DNA of 64,000 nucleotides from Saprospiraceae bacterium (GTDB taxonomy: Bacteria > Bacteroidota > Bacteroidia > Chitinophagales > Saprospiraceae). Where the stretch lies: assembly GCA_016715465.1 (NCBI GenBank), contig JADKAA010000029.1, positions 2,852,001 to 2,916,000 on the forward strand, read 5' to 3'. Below are positions 1 through 8,385 of the stretch, one piece after another. The notes beneath the pieces were generated by a model that searched no databases, had not been told where the DNA came from, and worked only from the letters and a program-made list of their open reading frames with translations. Each line of letters begins with the position of its first letter. Position 1 is the first letter of the stretch. A program made the translations under genes and the position numbers.

Positions 1-48
1 AATGGCGAGGCACCTTATTCCAAACTTCGATCCACGTGTTGAAAAAGT

Positions 49-2205
49 CTATTTGACTTTTTTCTTCATCTTTTTGCCCTTGGGGTGTACGAGTTTCATC
101 TCGTCGATCAGCCTCTTGGCACCGGCAAATTTGTCGATGACAAAGAGCACATACCTTGCATCTACCATGATGTTGCGGCAGATGGAGGCATCGTAGTTGA
201 TGTCGCTCATGGTACCTTCCCATACCCGGTCAAAATTGAGTCCGATGAGGTTGCCGTGCGCGTCAATGGCGGGACTGCCCGAATTTCCTCCGGTGGTGTG
301 GTTGGAACCCAGAAAGCAGACCGGCAATTTTCCGGTTTTATCGGCGTAGGGACCGTAGTCTTTATCCTCGTGCAGCTGAATCAGTTTTTGGGAGACATCG
401 AATTCGTAGTCACCCGGCACATATTTTTCCATCACGCCATCGAGGTAAGTGACCGGGTTGTAATACACCGCATCTTTGGGTTTGTAGCCCTGCACTTTGC
501 CATACGTCACCCGCAAGGTGGAATTGGCATCCGGATAAAATTTCTTCTCAGGGAAAAGTTCCATCTGTGCCTTCATGTATATGGACTGTAAGCTGTCGAT
601 CTGCCTTCGGTTTTTTTCAAATTCCGGATTGACATTGAGGCGGATGATTTCATTCCACTCCATGGCCATCTGGTACATGGGGTCATTTTTGATGATGTCG
701 ATACATTCCTGAGGCGACTTGCCGAGCACGGCCGATGATTTTTCCCAGCTGGTAAAAGGAGACGCGCCGTACAATACATCTCCAAGCACCTCGAAAGACT
801 TACCTTCGGTGGAAGCGGGCATATATTTTTTGGCCAGGTTATCCCTGCAGATCTGCATAAGGGATACAAAAATCTCTTTGTCGATGTCGGCTGAAAAATC
901 CTGGTAAAATTCCTGCATGAAGGCAGAAAGCCGGTCTTTCATTTTCAGGTAATCCTTCTCTCCGCTTTTTTCATACGTCTGCACCAGGTTTCGCAGGCTG
1001 CCCATGAGGCGCAGCATTTCAATGTTCCGGTTGGGTGCTTCGCTAAAATAATCCCTCACCAGGCTGGCTTCGAGATTGGCCGTGTACAAGGCATTGAATT
1101 GCGGGATGAGTCCGGTATACTGCTTGGCTTTCATGGCGCGTTTTTCAAACTCGGCCTCAAACGTTTTTTTCTTGCCGACGGCGTTGGTGGATTTAAGTCC
1201 TTTCGCTTCGCCAATCCATTTTTTCCAGGAATTGGCAATGGTGGCGTACTTGGAAGCGTATTTCAACCTGGTGCTTTCGTCATTACGCATGTATTTGTTC
1301 ATGATGTTCAGGGCTGCGTCGCGCACCGCAATTTTGGCAGGATCGGAGTGGGTCATGATCTGATCTACTGCAATGGAAGGAAGGTATTCATCGGTACGGC
1401 CCGGGAAGCCAAAGACCATGGTGAAGTCGCCTTCCTGGATGCCATCCAGTGAAATGGGCATGGAATGTTTGGGCGTGAAGGGTTTGTTGTTTTCAGAAAT
1501 ATCGGCGGGTTCATTGTTGGGTCCTGCATAGATCCTGAACAAGGAAAAATCACCGGTGTGTCTCGGCCATACCCAGTTGTCGGTATCGGCACCAAATTTC
1601 CCAATGGATTCCGGCGGAGTGCCTACGAGTCTCACGTCGTTGTAGCGCACCATAAAAAAGGCCAGGTATTGGTTGCCTGCAAAAAAAGGACGCACCTCCA
1701 GTTCGTGAAATTTATCCAGGGTAAATTTTGATTTGTAGTTCCTGATGTTGATGTCGATGACGGATTGTTTTTCCGCTGCGGACATGCCGGGGGTCACCCC
1801 TTTGAGCACGTCGGTGCTTACGTCGGCGATCTCTTCGATGAAGCGGGCAAAGAGGCCCGGATTGGTCAATTCTTCTGTCGTGTTTTTGGCCCAGTATCCA
1901 TCGCGCAGATAATTTTTTTCCAGTGAGGAGTGGGACTGGATGTTGTCGTAACCGCAATGGTGGTTGGTGAGCAACAGGCCCTGAGAGGAAATCACTTCTG
2001 CGGTACAGAATCCGCCAAAATGTACGATGGCATCCTTGAGCGATCCTTTATTTACGCTGTAGATGTCTTCGGCCTTGAGCTTCATGCCCATGGACTTCAT
2101 CTCTGACTCGTTGAGGGCCTTGAGCAGGTGGGGCAACCACATGCCTTCACCGGCAGAGGCCTGTAAAGTGAGCAGCAGGGCAGGTAGGATATAGATTAAT
2201 CTCAT
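49..2205 (-). CDS. dpp11: S46 family dipeptidyl-peptidase, DPP11-like
   Basis: Secreted serine exopeptidase of family S46, which removes dipeptides from peptide N-termini in the periplasm. The mature region begins after a signal peptide (MRLIYILPALL...). The triad is visible: TNHHCGYD (His), DTDNWVWPRHTGDF (Asp region) and GNSGSP (Ser). Eighteen residues after the first Ser of GNSGS lies FDRVWEG. From family knowledge the same spacing separates Ser655 and Arg673 of Porphyromonas DPP11, where Arg sets Asp/Glu specificity and DPP7 has Gly. I therefore infer acidic P1 preference. I chose the ATG at 2205 (718 aa) over an in-frame ATG at 2226, because 2226 lies inside a -7 promoter box and the shorter form has a clean signal peptide. 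The lysine-rich C-terminal tail is unusual but short. Monocistronic by context. Confidence 0.92.
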   Translation of the reverse strand: MRLIYILPALLLTLQASAGEGMWLPHLLKALNESEMKSMGMKLKAEDIYSVNKGSLKDAIVHFGGFCTAEVISSQGLLLTNHHCGYDNIQSHSSLEKNYLRDGYWAKNTTEELTNPGLFARFIEEIADVSTDVLKGVTPGMSAAEKQSVIDINIRNYKSKFTLDKFHELEVRPFFAGNQYLAFFMVRYNDVRLVGTPPESIGKFGADTDNWVWPRHTGDFSLFRIYAGPNNEPADISENNKPFTPKHSMPISLDGIQEGDFTMVFGFPGRTDEYLPSIAVDQIMTHSDPAKIAVRDAALNIMNKYMRNDESTRLKYASKYATIANSWKKWIGEAKGLKSTNAVGKKKTFEAEFEKRAMKAKQYTGLIPQFNALYTANLEASLVRDYFSEAPNRNIEMLRLMGSLRNLVQTYEKSGEKDYLKMKDRLSAFMQEFYQDFSADIDKEIFVSLMQICRDNLAKKYMPASTEGKSFEVLGDVLYGASPFTSWEKSSAVLGKSPQECIDIIKNDPMYQMAMEWNEIIRLNVNPEFEKNRRQIDSLQSIYMKAQMELFPEKKFYPDANSTLRVTYGKVQGYKPKDAVYYNPVTYLDGVMEKYVPGDYEFDVSQKLIQLHEDKDYGPYADKTGKLPVCFLGSNHTTGGNSGSPAIDAHGNLIGLNFDRVWEGTMSDINYDASICRNIMVDARYVLFVIDKFAGAKRLIDEMKLVHPKGKKMKKKVK

Positions 2206-2223
2206 GGACTGTTTTTTAGCACA

Positions 2224-2231
2224 CAAAGGTA
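2224..2231 (-). promoter_or_regulatory. Bacteroidota -7 box (TACCTTTG) for the S46 peptidase
   Basis: On the minus strand the bases read TACCTTTG, an exact match to the Bacteroidota consensus TAnnTTTG, ending 18 bases before the ATG at 2205. No TTG is found at the usual 19-21 base spacing, so only the -7 element is supported. It decides the start codon, since the upstream ATG at 2226 falls inside the box. Confidence 0.5.
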
Positions 2232-2296
2232 AGGTTTTGACGGCAGAAAACTTCTGGTTTTTACGTTGCGAATCAATGGATCGGCATGGTAACCTT

Positions 2297-2332
2297 ATAA
2301 AAATAGCCGGTTGTCACAAAGACGAACCGGCT
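2297..2332 (-). terminator. Rho-independent terminator of the BlaI/M56 operon
   Basis: Read on the minus strand, AGCCGGTT and AACCGGCT form a perfect 8-bp stem around a 12-base loop, followed by ATTTTTAT. It lies 27 bases beyond the stop codon of the M56-TonB gene, which is transcribed leftwards. Confidence 0.75.
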
Positions 2333-2358
2333 TATAAACGTTTAATGGTTAAGATCTG

Positions 2359-3822
2359 TTATTTTCCCGACTTTGCGTTGTCCAGTTTGAATTTTACAGG
2401 AAGGGTCATCATGGCATTGACCGCCTTGCCATTCTTTTTACCGGGTATCCATCGCTCCGGCATCTGGTTCATGGTTTCCACAATTCTGGTCACTTCTTTG
2501 CCAATGCCAGCGCCAGGATCCTGTTCGATCACAATGTCGTGGATGTATCCATTTTTGTCAACCCTGAATTTGGCGAAACATTGCCCTTCAATGCCTTTTT
2601 TTCTGGCATCTTCGGGGTATTTCATGGTGGAGAAAACAAACCTCATCAATTTTTCGCTGGCGCAACTTTCCTTTTCTGCTTTGGTGCCCATTGACTCACA
2701 ACCCGGGAAACGGGGCATTTCATCCAACTGATCTGCCGGCATTAGGTCTGCATTTGACGCAGGTGGCTCCGGAGCCAATGTAAGACTTGATTTTGAGGCA
2801 GCATCCATGGATTTTTTCTTAGCCGGTGGTGCAGGAGGTGCAGGAGGCGCTGGGGATGCTGAAGGAGGCGCAGGAGGTGCAGGAGGCGCCGGTGCTGCTA
2901 CATCCGGTGGCGGAGGCGGTGCAGGAATGGTGTCCTGGCTGCCTGCGGAAAATCCGGATGGCGTCCAGAACTGAGGCGTTGAGGACGACATAATGATGGC
3001 CGTAGCGATCAGTACCAGGGGCGAAAGTAAATAGAGGGCAAGGTCTTTTTTGGAAGAGCGATTGGCTTGTAACATATTGATGCGATTTTTTATTTGTGAC
3101 TGATAAAAGTGGCTGGCCAGGGTAAGTTCCAAATGGGAACCCGAAGGATTGAGCAGGAGGTCGATGTAACTCTTCATGGAGAATCGTTGAACGGTCCTCA
3201 CATCGGCGAGGTATTCGTGGTTTTGGCGAATGGCTCGCTTGTAGAAATAAAGCATGGGGTTGAACCAGAAAATGCAGTGAAGTATTTCCATCAGCAAAAG
3301 GTCCACGCTGTGCCATTGGTGGATGTGAATGCTTTCGTGTCCCACCACTTTTTCCTGAATCTCAGGGCGGCTGAACTGACGACCTGCAAAGACCAGGTTG
3401 AAAAAGGAAAAGGGCAGGTGATTCTGAGCTGTGAATACCAGGGTGTACCCCGGATGGCGCTCTTTGGCCCCACTTTGGTACAACCGGTATATCCTGAGTA
3501 TGCCGTAAAAAAACCGCACAAAAGCCAGGGTGGCTCCCACGAGGTAAATGGCCATCAACCAGGGAAAACCCGCCGCTGACTGCTGTGGTAAGCTGCCTGA
3601 AAATTCCATGACTGGCAGGTTCACAGCCAGGTAGGTCCGGGTTTCTTCATTCAATATTGCTTTGAAAAAATCGGTCAGGTAAAGAATACCGGCCCCCGAC
3701 AGCAAAGCACCGAGCAGGTAAATCCGGTTGAGGATAAAAAAGGTGGTCTTTCGCAGCACCGCATAATACAGCAGGTACAGCACAAACCAGCAAATGGTAC
3801 TCTGAATGATGAAGGTGGTCAT
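2359..3822 (-). CDS. M56 (BlaR1-type) membrane metallopeptidase with C-terminal TonB domain
   Basis: Integral membrane zinc protease and sensor of the BlaR1/MecR1 family with a TonB_C domain at its C-terminus, an arrangement frequent in Bacteroidota. Hydrophobic segments lie near residues 5-22, 35-52, 88-110 and 265-282. The zinc motif HESIH is at 162-166 and the downstream NHEYLAD at 201-207. A Pro/Ala-rich linker follows (about 295-340), encoded by GCAGGAGGTGCAGG-like DNA repeats near 2824-2900. The last 120 residues contain the TonB-type MKYPEDARKKGIEGQ. The start ATGA overlaps the stop of the BlaI-type regulator, so the two are co-translated. By analogy with BlaR1/BlaI, the protease would inactivate its partner repressor on a cell-surface signal. 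The signal is unknown, and no beta-lactamase lies nearby. The TonB domain suggests an envelope-linked rather than antibiotic-specific input. Confidence 0.88.
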   Translation of the reverse strand: MTTFIIQSTICWFVLYLLYYAVLRKTTFFILNRIYLLGALLSGAGILYLTDFFKAILNEETRTYLAVNLPVMEFSGSLPQQSAAGFPWLMAIYLVGATLAFVRFFYGILRIYRLYQSGAKERHPGYTLVFTAQNHLPFSFFNLVFAGRQFSRPEIQEKVVGHESIHIHQWHSVDLLLMEILHCIFWFNPMLYFYKRAIRQNHEYLADVRTVQRFSMKSYIDLLLNPSGSHLELTLASHFYQSQIKNRINMLQANRSSKKDLALYLLSPLVLIATAIIMSSSTPQFWTPSGFSAGSQDTIPAPPPPPDVAAPAPPAPPAPPSASPAPPAPPAPPAKKKSMDAASKSSLTLAPEPPASNADLMPADQLDEMPRFPGCESMGTKAEKESCASEKLMRFVFSTMKYPEDARKKGIEGQCFAKFRVDKNGYIHDIVIEQDPGAGIGKEVTRIVETMNQMPERWIPGKKNGKAVNAMMTLPVKFKLDNAKSGK

Positions 3823-4193
3823 GACTCTTTTTTAAATTTTTTATTGATCTCTTCCAGGTCTTTCAGGCTCAGGTCGTTTTCATTTACGAGAAACGACACC
3901 AGTTCGTTCATCGATCCTTCAAAGTAATTGGCCACCAGTTTTTTCACCGAAAACCGCGAATATTCTTTTTTATCCACGATCGAAAAATACTCGTGGGTGC
4001 GGCCATACGTATTGTGATCCACAAAACCCTTTGTCTCTAAGATGCGAATGATGGAAGAAATGGTGGAATGGGGCGGTTTGGGGTCCTCCATACTCTCGAT
4101 CAGCCGGCTCACCGTCGACGGCCCATTTGTCCAGAGATACTGCATCACCTCTTCTTCAGCCTTCGTCAGTTTGGTCAATTTTTTAGTACTCAT
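3819..4193 (-). CDS. BlaI/MecI/CopY-family transcriptional repressor
   Basis: A 124-residue winged-helix repressor. The N-terminal half carries the family pattern LTKAEEEVMQYLW, and IESMEDPKPPHSTISSIIR fits the DNA-recognition region. The C-terminal half is the dimerisation part cleaved in BlaI/MecI systems. It is the first gene of a two-gene operon with the M56-TonB peptidase (4-base ATGA overlap). A 20-bp perfect inverted repeat sits in the promoter 33 bases upstream, exactly between the -33 and -7 elements, so autorepression is the natural reading. The signal it answers cannot be told from sequence. Confidence 0.9.
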   Translation of the reverse strand: MSTKKLTKLTKAEEEVMQYLWTNGPSTVSRLIESMEDPKPPHSTISSIIRILETKGFVDHNTYGRTHEYFSIVDKKEYSRFSVKKLVANYFEGSMNELVSFLVNENDLSLKDLEEINKKFKKES

Positions 4194-4218
4194 TACCTTT
4201 TGGTTTCAACTAATAATG

Positions 4219-4249
4219 CAAATATATAACGTAATTATACGTTATGCAA
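4219..4249 (-). promoter_or_regulatory. Promoter with embedded palindromic operator of the BlaI/M56 operon
   Basis: On the minus strand TTG (4249-4247), a 20-base spacer and TATATTTG (4226-4219) match the Bacteroidota TTG/TAnnTTTG promoter. The spacer is occupied by a perfect inverted repeat at 4226-4245: arms ATAACGTA and TACGTTAT around ATTA. BlaI/MecI repressors bind short dyads overlapping their own promoters, so this is a strong operator candidate. Confidence 0.75.
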
Positions 4250-4385
4250 CTTATTTTTTAATTATAGAAGAAATATATTTTGTAAATGCGGTATAACATG
4301 TTGAAAAGCAAGTACGTATAAAGACGGTTTTTGCTTAGGGTTAGTGGTTATAGATTGGACGAAATCAAGTTAATTGTTTTCTTTT

Positions 4386-4433
4386 TCCTCCCTCCCCCCG
4401 CAGAGCGGGGTACTCCCTCAAGAGGGAGAGTTT
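4386..4433. repeat. 48-bp nested-hairpin repeat, copy A
   Basis: Contains CCCCGCAGAGCGGGG followed by CTCCCTCAAGAGGGAG, two adjacent hairpins. The reverse complement recurs at 47619-47667 with about two differences (one indel, one substitution). It lies in the 420-bp gap between the BlaI-type gene and the gamma-glutamyltransferase gene, in which I see no gene. Confidence 0.8.
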
Positions 4434-4449
4434 AATTTGTCCTAAAATA

Positions 4450-4620
4450 TTGGCGAGACGAAGTCAGCCTGTATTATTCACCTTCCAATCGGAGCTTGCA
4501 TCTTCCACTTCGCTCCACCATCTCGAACATCTAGTCCCGCACGCAGTGAGGGCGAACCACCTAGTCCCGCGAAAAGCGGGACGTACCTCCATCTGGCTAA
4601 CGCCAGTTAGACAGATCAGA
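4450..4620. repeat. Intergenic palindromic mosaic, locus 1
   Basis: Includes AGTCCCGCACGCAGTGAGG, a perfect stem GTCCCGC-GAAAA-GCGGGAC (near 4564-4582) and GGCTAACGCCAGTTAGACAG. The same modules, partly reverse-complemented, appear near 47.5 kb and 54.5 kb. No coding potential is visible here. The rest of the gap (4260-4385) is AT-rich and featureless. Confidence 0.7.
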
Positions 4621-4669
4621 TCACCGATTTCCACGATTTCCCGATTCCTCCGATTCACCGTTTCCCCCA

Positions 4670-6349
4670 TCAAAACCCCGCCGCCATGCCATCCTTTCTC
4701 GACTCGCTGGCAGCCCGGTACACCTTGTTTTTGGCGTCCCACATGATGGCCTGGTAACCTCCGTAGCCACCCACGTCGAAACGTACCTTGTGTCCCTTTT
4801 CGATGAGCCCTCTTACAGTCTCATAGGGTATGCCCGATTCCACCATTACCTCACCGCCGTCGGTCATTACCTCATCGGTGGGTTCTGAAGAGCCCAGGTG
4901 CTGGATGCGCGGGGCATCACCGGCCTCCTGCAGGCCCATGCCAAAGTCGATGAGGTTGACGATGACCTGCACATGGCCCTGCGGCTGCATGGCCCCGCCC
5001 ATGACACCAAAACTGATGAAGGGTTTGCCGTCTTTGGTGATGAAACAAGGAATGATGGTGTGGAAAGGTCGCTTGCCCGGCGCAAATACATTGCCGTGTC
5101 CGGCCTGCAGGGAGAACATCTCGCCCCTGTCCTGCAGCACAAAACCCAGGTCGGGAGGGGTCATGCCGGAACCCATGCCACGGTAATTGCTTTGGATGAG
5201 GGAAACCATGTTGCCCTCAGCGTCTGCAGTGGTGAGGTAGATCGTCTCGGGTACTTTTAAGTTGCCACTGTCAATTCTTTTCAAGGCCCGGTTTGGGTTG
5301 AACAATTTATGGCGTTCCGCTGCATACGATTTCGAAATCAGTTGATCTAACGGTACGTCGCTGAAATCAGGATCTGCATAATATTTGGCGCGGTCTTCAA
5401 AGGCAATTTTTTTAAGTTCGGTAAACGTATGCAGGTAGTCCACGCTGCCAAAGCCCATGCCTTTGAGGTCGTGCATTTCGAGCATGTTGAGCATTTGTAG
5501 CGCGGCGATGCCCTGGCCATTGGGGGGCAGTTCCCAGATGTCGTAACCCCGGTAGTTGGTGGACACCGGACTCACCCATTCTGACCGGTGAGAAGCAAGG
5601 TCTTCATAGGAAAGAAAACCACCTTGTTTTTTCATGTAGGCATCAATGGACCGGGCGATGTCCCCTTTATAAAAAGCATCCCGGCCACCGGCTGCGATCT
5701 TCCGGTAGGTTTGTGCCAGGGCCTTGTTGGTGAAAACTTCCCCGGCTTTTGGAGTCCTGCCGCCCGGCATATATACCTCTGCAAAGCCATCGTATTTGGA
5801 AAGATTTCTGGAAGCTTTTTCCATGTAATACGCGATCAGTTCCGTGACCGGAAAACCATTTTCTGCATATTGGATAGCCGGTTCCAGGTTGACCGCCATG
5901 GATAATTTGCCAAATTTGGCGTGCAGTTCAAACCAGCCATCAACGGCTCCCGGCACCGAAACCGGCAACGGTCCGGTGGGTGGTATGCTGGTGTAGCCAT
6001 TTTTTTTAAACCAGTCGAGGCTCAGTGATTTTGGGGACCGCCCGCTCGCATTGAGGCCATACAGTTTCTGATCCTTTGCACTCCATACGATGGCGAACAA
6101 ATCCCCACCAATGCCACTGCCGGTAGGTTCCATGAGGCCCAGTGCGGCATTGGCTGCGATCGCGGCATCGACCGCTGAGCCGCCAGCCTGGAGGATGTCG
6201 ATGGCGATCTGGGTGGCCAGGGGATGAGAAGTGGCTGCCACCCCTTTTTGTGCAATGACCTCACTGCGGGATGCAAAATTCTTTCCCGTTACCCGGTCCT
6301 GCGCAAGGACCAACTGACTAACCAGGATAAAAAAAATAATTGCTCTCAT
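4670..6349 (-). CDS. ggt: Gamma-glutamyltransferase
   Basis: Ntn-hydrolase that cleaves or transfers gamma-glutamyl groups of glutathione and related peptides, secreted through an N-terminal signal peptide (MRAIIFFILVSQLVLAQ). The proenzyme self-cleaves before a Thr; the expected site is T373 in YLTTADAEGN. Other family signs are TSHPLATQIAIDIL, GGSAVDAAIAAN, SGIGGDLFAIV and the C-terminal SRKDGMAAGF. Length (559 aa) is normal. It stands alone: the gene upstream ends 32 bases away in the same direction and may share a transcript. Context with S46 and M1 peptidases suggests a role in peptide scavenging. Confidence 0.93.
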   Translation of the reverse strand: MRAIIFFILVSQLVLAQDRVTGKNFASRSEVIAQKGVAATSHPLATQIAIDILQAGGSAVDAAIAANAALGLMEPTGSGIGGDLFAIVWSAKDQKLYGLNASGRSPKSLSLDWFKKNGYTSIPPTGPLPVSVPGAVDGWFELHAKFGKLSMAVNLEPAIQYAENGFPVTELIAYYMEKASRNLSKYDGFAEVYMPGGRTPKAGEVFTNKALAQTYRKIAAGGRDAFYKGDIARSIDAYMKKQGGFLSYEDLASHRSEWVSPVSTNYRGYDIWELPPNGQGIAALQMLNMLEMHDLKGMGFGSVDYLHTFTELKKIAFEDRAKYYADPDFSDVPLDQLISKSYAAERHKLFNPNRALKRIDSGNLKVPETIYLTTADAEGNMVSLIQSNYRGMGSGMTPPDLGFVLQDRGEMFSLQAGHGNVFAPGKRPFHTIIPCFITKDGKPFISFGVMGGAMQPQGHVQVIVNLIDFGMGLQEAGDAPRIQHLGSSEPTDEVMTDGGEVMVESGIPYETVRGLIEKGHKVRFDVGGYGGYQAIMWDAKNKVYRAASESRKDGMAAGF

Positions 6350-6381
6350 GTTTCTTAAATTATGGGGTTACTTACAATCGG

Positions 6382-7014
6382 TCAGAGGTTAAAGATCCGG
6401 CGATAAGATTTGTGTAATTTGTCATTGAATTTGATGACATAGTCGGCCAGCTTATCTTCCTTAAAAAGCGAAAACAAGCCCTGGAATACATTGCGGTTGT
6501 AGCGGTCGGGAAAACCGGCGGGCATGGCAGTACCGGATTCATTCAGGATGACATAGGCATTTTCATTCATACCCTGACCACACAGTAAATAAAAGGAAGA
6601 GTCAAGCATCAGGCTGGCATCCGGTTCTCCCTTTGAATTCAAAAAGATGCCCCGGCTTTCACCGCGTTTTAGATTTTTCTGATCGTAATCGTGGATGAAT
6701 AGCAGCTTAGAATAGTTATAATGCTGATTGAAGGATCGGATCACCTTTGCTTTGTATTTTTTCCTGTCTTCTTCGTGTTCACTGAGCATCCGGGACAAGG
6801 CTTTTTTCTCTTCTGCATCGGTTTGCGGATCGTTGATGGTCTTTTTGAGCATATCGGATTTTGGCTTGTTCATGTAAATACGCACAATGAGGTAGCCGTC
6901 TTTTAATTTTTTAAGGGCATCATCGGCTGAAGAAAGGGTGGCACCGGCAGTGGACTGCCCGAAGACAGTACAAAAGGAAAGGAACATGCCGCTGAGAATC
7001 AAAATTTTACGCAT
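6382..7014 (-). CDS. Secreted protein of unknown function
   Basis: A 210-residue protein that I do not recognise. It starts with a signal peptide (MRKILILSGMFLSFCTVFGQ) and is rich in Lys/Asp/Glu (LKDGYLIVRIYMNKPKSDM, EEDRKKYKAKVIRSFNQHY). No cofactor or catalytic motif stands out, and no lipobox or sorting domain is seen, so it is probably periplasmic. It has its own -7 box and precedes the gamma-glutamyltransferase gene by 32 bases on the same strand. Confidence 0.75.
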   Translation of the reverse strand: MRKILILSGMFLSFCTVFGQSTAGATLSSADDALKKLKDGYLIVRIYMNKPKSDMLKKTINDPQTDAEEKKALSRMLSEHEEDRKKYKAKVIRSFNQHYNYSKLLFIHDYDQKNLKRGESRGIFLNSKGEPDASLMLDSSFYLLCGQGMNENAYVILNESGTAMPAGFPDRYNRNVFQGLFSLFKEDKLADYVIKFNDKLHKSYRRIFNL

Positions 7015-7030
7015 CTGGATTTGTTTTTCA

Positions 7031-7038
7031 CAAAATTA
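7031..7038 (-). promoter_or_regulatory. -7 box (TAATTTTG) for the secreted unknown
   Basis: Exact TAnnTTTG match on the minus strand, 16 bases before the ATG at 7014. No -33 TTG at the usual spacing. Confidence 0.45.
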
Positions 7039-7212
7039 TAATTTAATGGGGGAAAAGCGTCTTAGCCTTTCATTTTTATGCCCGTTTCACCCATTTTTGT
7101 TTTACCTCGGATTCTGCACGACATCATGGGCCATAATTTCGGAATGACCGTATTTTTTCTCATCTTTGAAGCCTCAAACGAAGTCAATCACCAAACCACA
7201 TTACAGATCAGT

Positions 7213-8385
7213 ATGAACTTTTTCATTACAGAAGAACACATGGCGGTTAAAGAAGCAGCCAGAGACTTTACCCAGCAGGTTTTACTTCCCGGTGTCATTG
7301 ACCGGGACAGGCATATGAAATACCCCACTGAAGAGGTGCGCAAAATGGCCGAAATGGGATTTTTGGGCATGATGGTTTCACCTGAATACGGAGGTGGTGG
7401 CATGGATACCCTGAGTTATGTGCTGGCCATGGAAGAAATTTCAAAAGTTGATTCTTCTTGTTCCGTCATCATGTCGGTCAATAACAGCCTCGTTTGCTGG
7501 GGCCTCGAAGCTTTCGGCACCGAAGAACAAAAACAAAAATACCTCACCAAACTCGCCACGGGCGAATGGATAGGCTCTTTCTGCCTTTCTGAACCCGAAG
7601 CGGGCAGCGACGCCACCAGTCAGTGCACGACAGCCATCGACATGGGCGATCACTATTTGCTCAATGGCACCAAAAACTGGATCACCAATGGGGGCACCTC
7701 ACGCATCCACCTGGTCATTGCACAAACCTATCCTGAGTTGGGTCACAAGGGCATCAATGCCTTCATCGTGGATACACAGTGGGAAGGAGTAAACATTGGA
7801 GCAAAGGAAGACAAGCTGGGCATACGCGCGTCGGATACCCATACCATCATGTACACCGACGTAAAAGTGCCCAAGGAAAACCGCATCGGCGAAGACGGCT
7901 TCGGCTTTAAATTTGCCATGAAGGTGTTGAGCGGCGGCCGCATCGGCATTGCGGCGCAGGCATTGGGCATTGCCGCCGGCGCTTATGAGTTGTCGGTAAA
8001 GTATGCCAAGGAAAGGGAAGCCTTTGGCAAACCCATCGGGCAACACCAGGCCATTGCCTTCAAACTGGCTGACATGGCCACCGAGATCGAAGCCGCCAGG
8101 TTGCTGGTCTATCGTTCGGCAGCCATGAAAGATAAAGGCCTGGACTATACCACGGCAGCCAGCATGGGCAAACTGTTTGCTTCCGAGGTGGCCATGAAAC
8201 ACACCGTAGAAGCGATCCAGATCCATGGAGGATACGGTTATGTAAAAGAATACCACGTAGAAAGATTGATGCGCGATGCCAAGATTACCCAGATTTATGA
8301 GGGTACTTCCGAAATGCAGCGCGTAGTCATCAGCAGGGCCATCCTCAGTGGTCAACTTTATGAACCGGTATTTTTTCAGGATTGA
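7213..8385 (+). CDS. Acyl-CoA dehydrogenase
   Basis: FAD-dependent dehydrogenase of short or branched-chain acyl-CoA, 390 residues from the ATG at 7213. The reading frame is open for 45 codons further upstream, but the family N-terminus MNFFITEEHMAVKEAARDF fits 7213. FAD/substrate signatures include CLSEPEAGSDA and WITNGG. The catalytic base is E363 in QIYEGTSEMQR. It resembles butyryl-CoA-type enzymes, so fatty acid or branched-chain amino acid breakdown is likely. The stop overlaps a TTG start of the downstream site-2 protease, implying translational coupling. The 200-bp divergent spacer upstream shows no exact -7 box for this gene. Confidence 0.93.
   Translation: MNFFITEEHMAVKEAARDFTQQVLLPGVIDRDRHMKYPTEEVRKMAEMGFLGMMVSPEYGGGGMDTLSYVLAMEEISKVDSSCSVIMSVNNSLVCWGLEAFGTEEQKQKYLTKLATGEWIGSFCLSEPEAGSDATSQCTTAIDMGDHYLLNGTKNWITNGGTSRIHLVIAQTYPELGHKGINAFIVDTQWEGVNIGAKEDKLGIRASDTHTIMYTDVKVPKENRIGEDGFGFKFAMKVLSGGRIGIAAQALGIAAGAYELSVKYAKEREAFGKPIGQHQAIAFKLADMATEIEAARLLVYRSAAMKDKGLDYTTAASMGKLFASEVAMKHTVEAIQIHGGYGYVKEYHVERLMRDAKITQIYEGTSEMQRVVISRAILSGQLYEPVFFQD

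Noticed and set aside
3819..4193. Beta-lactam resistance regulator
   Set aside because: No beta-lactamase or mecA-like gene is nearby, and M56-TonB/BlaI pairs are widespread in Bacteroidota without resistance.
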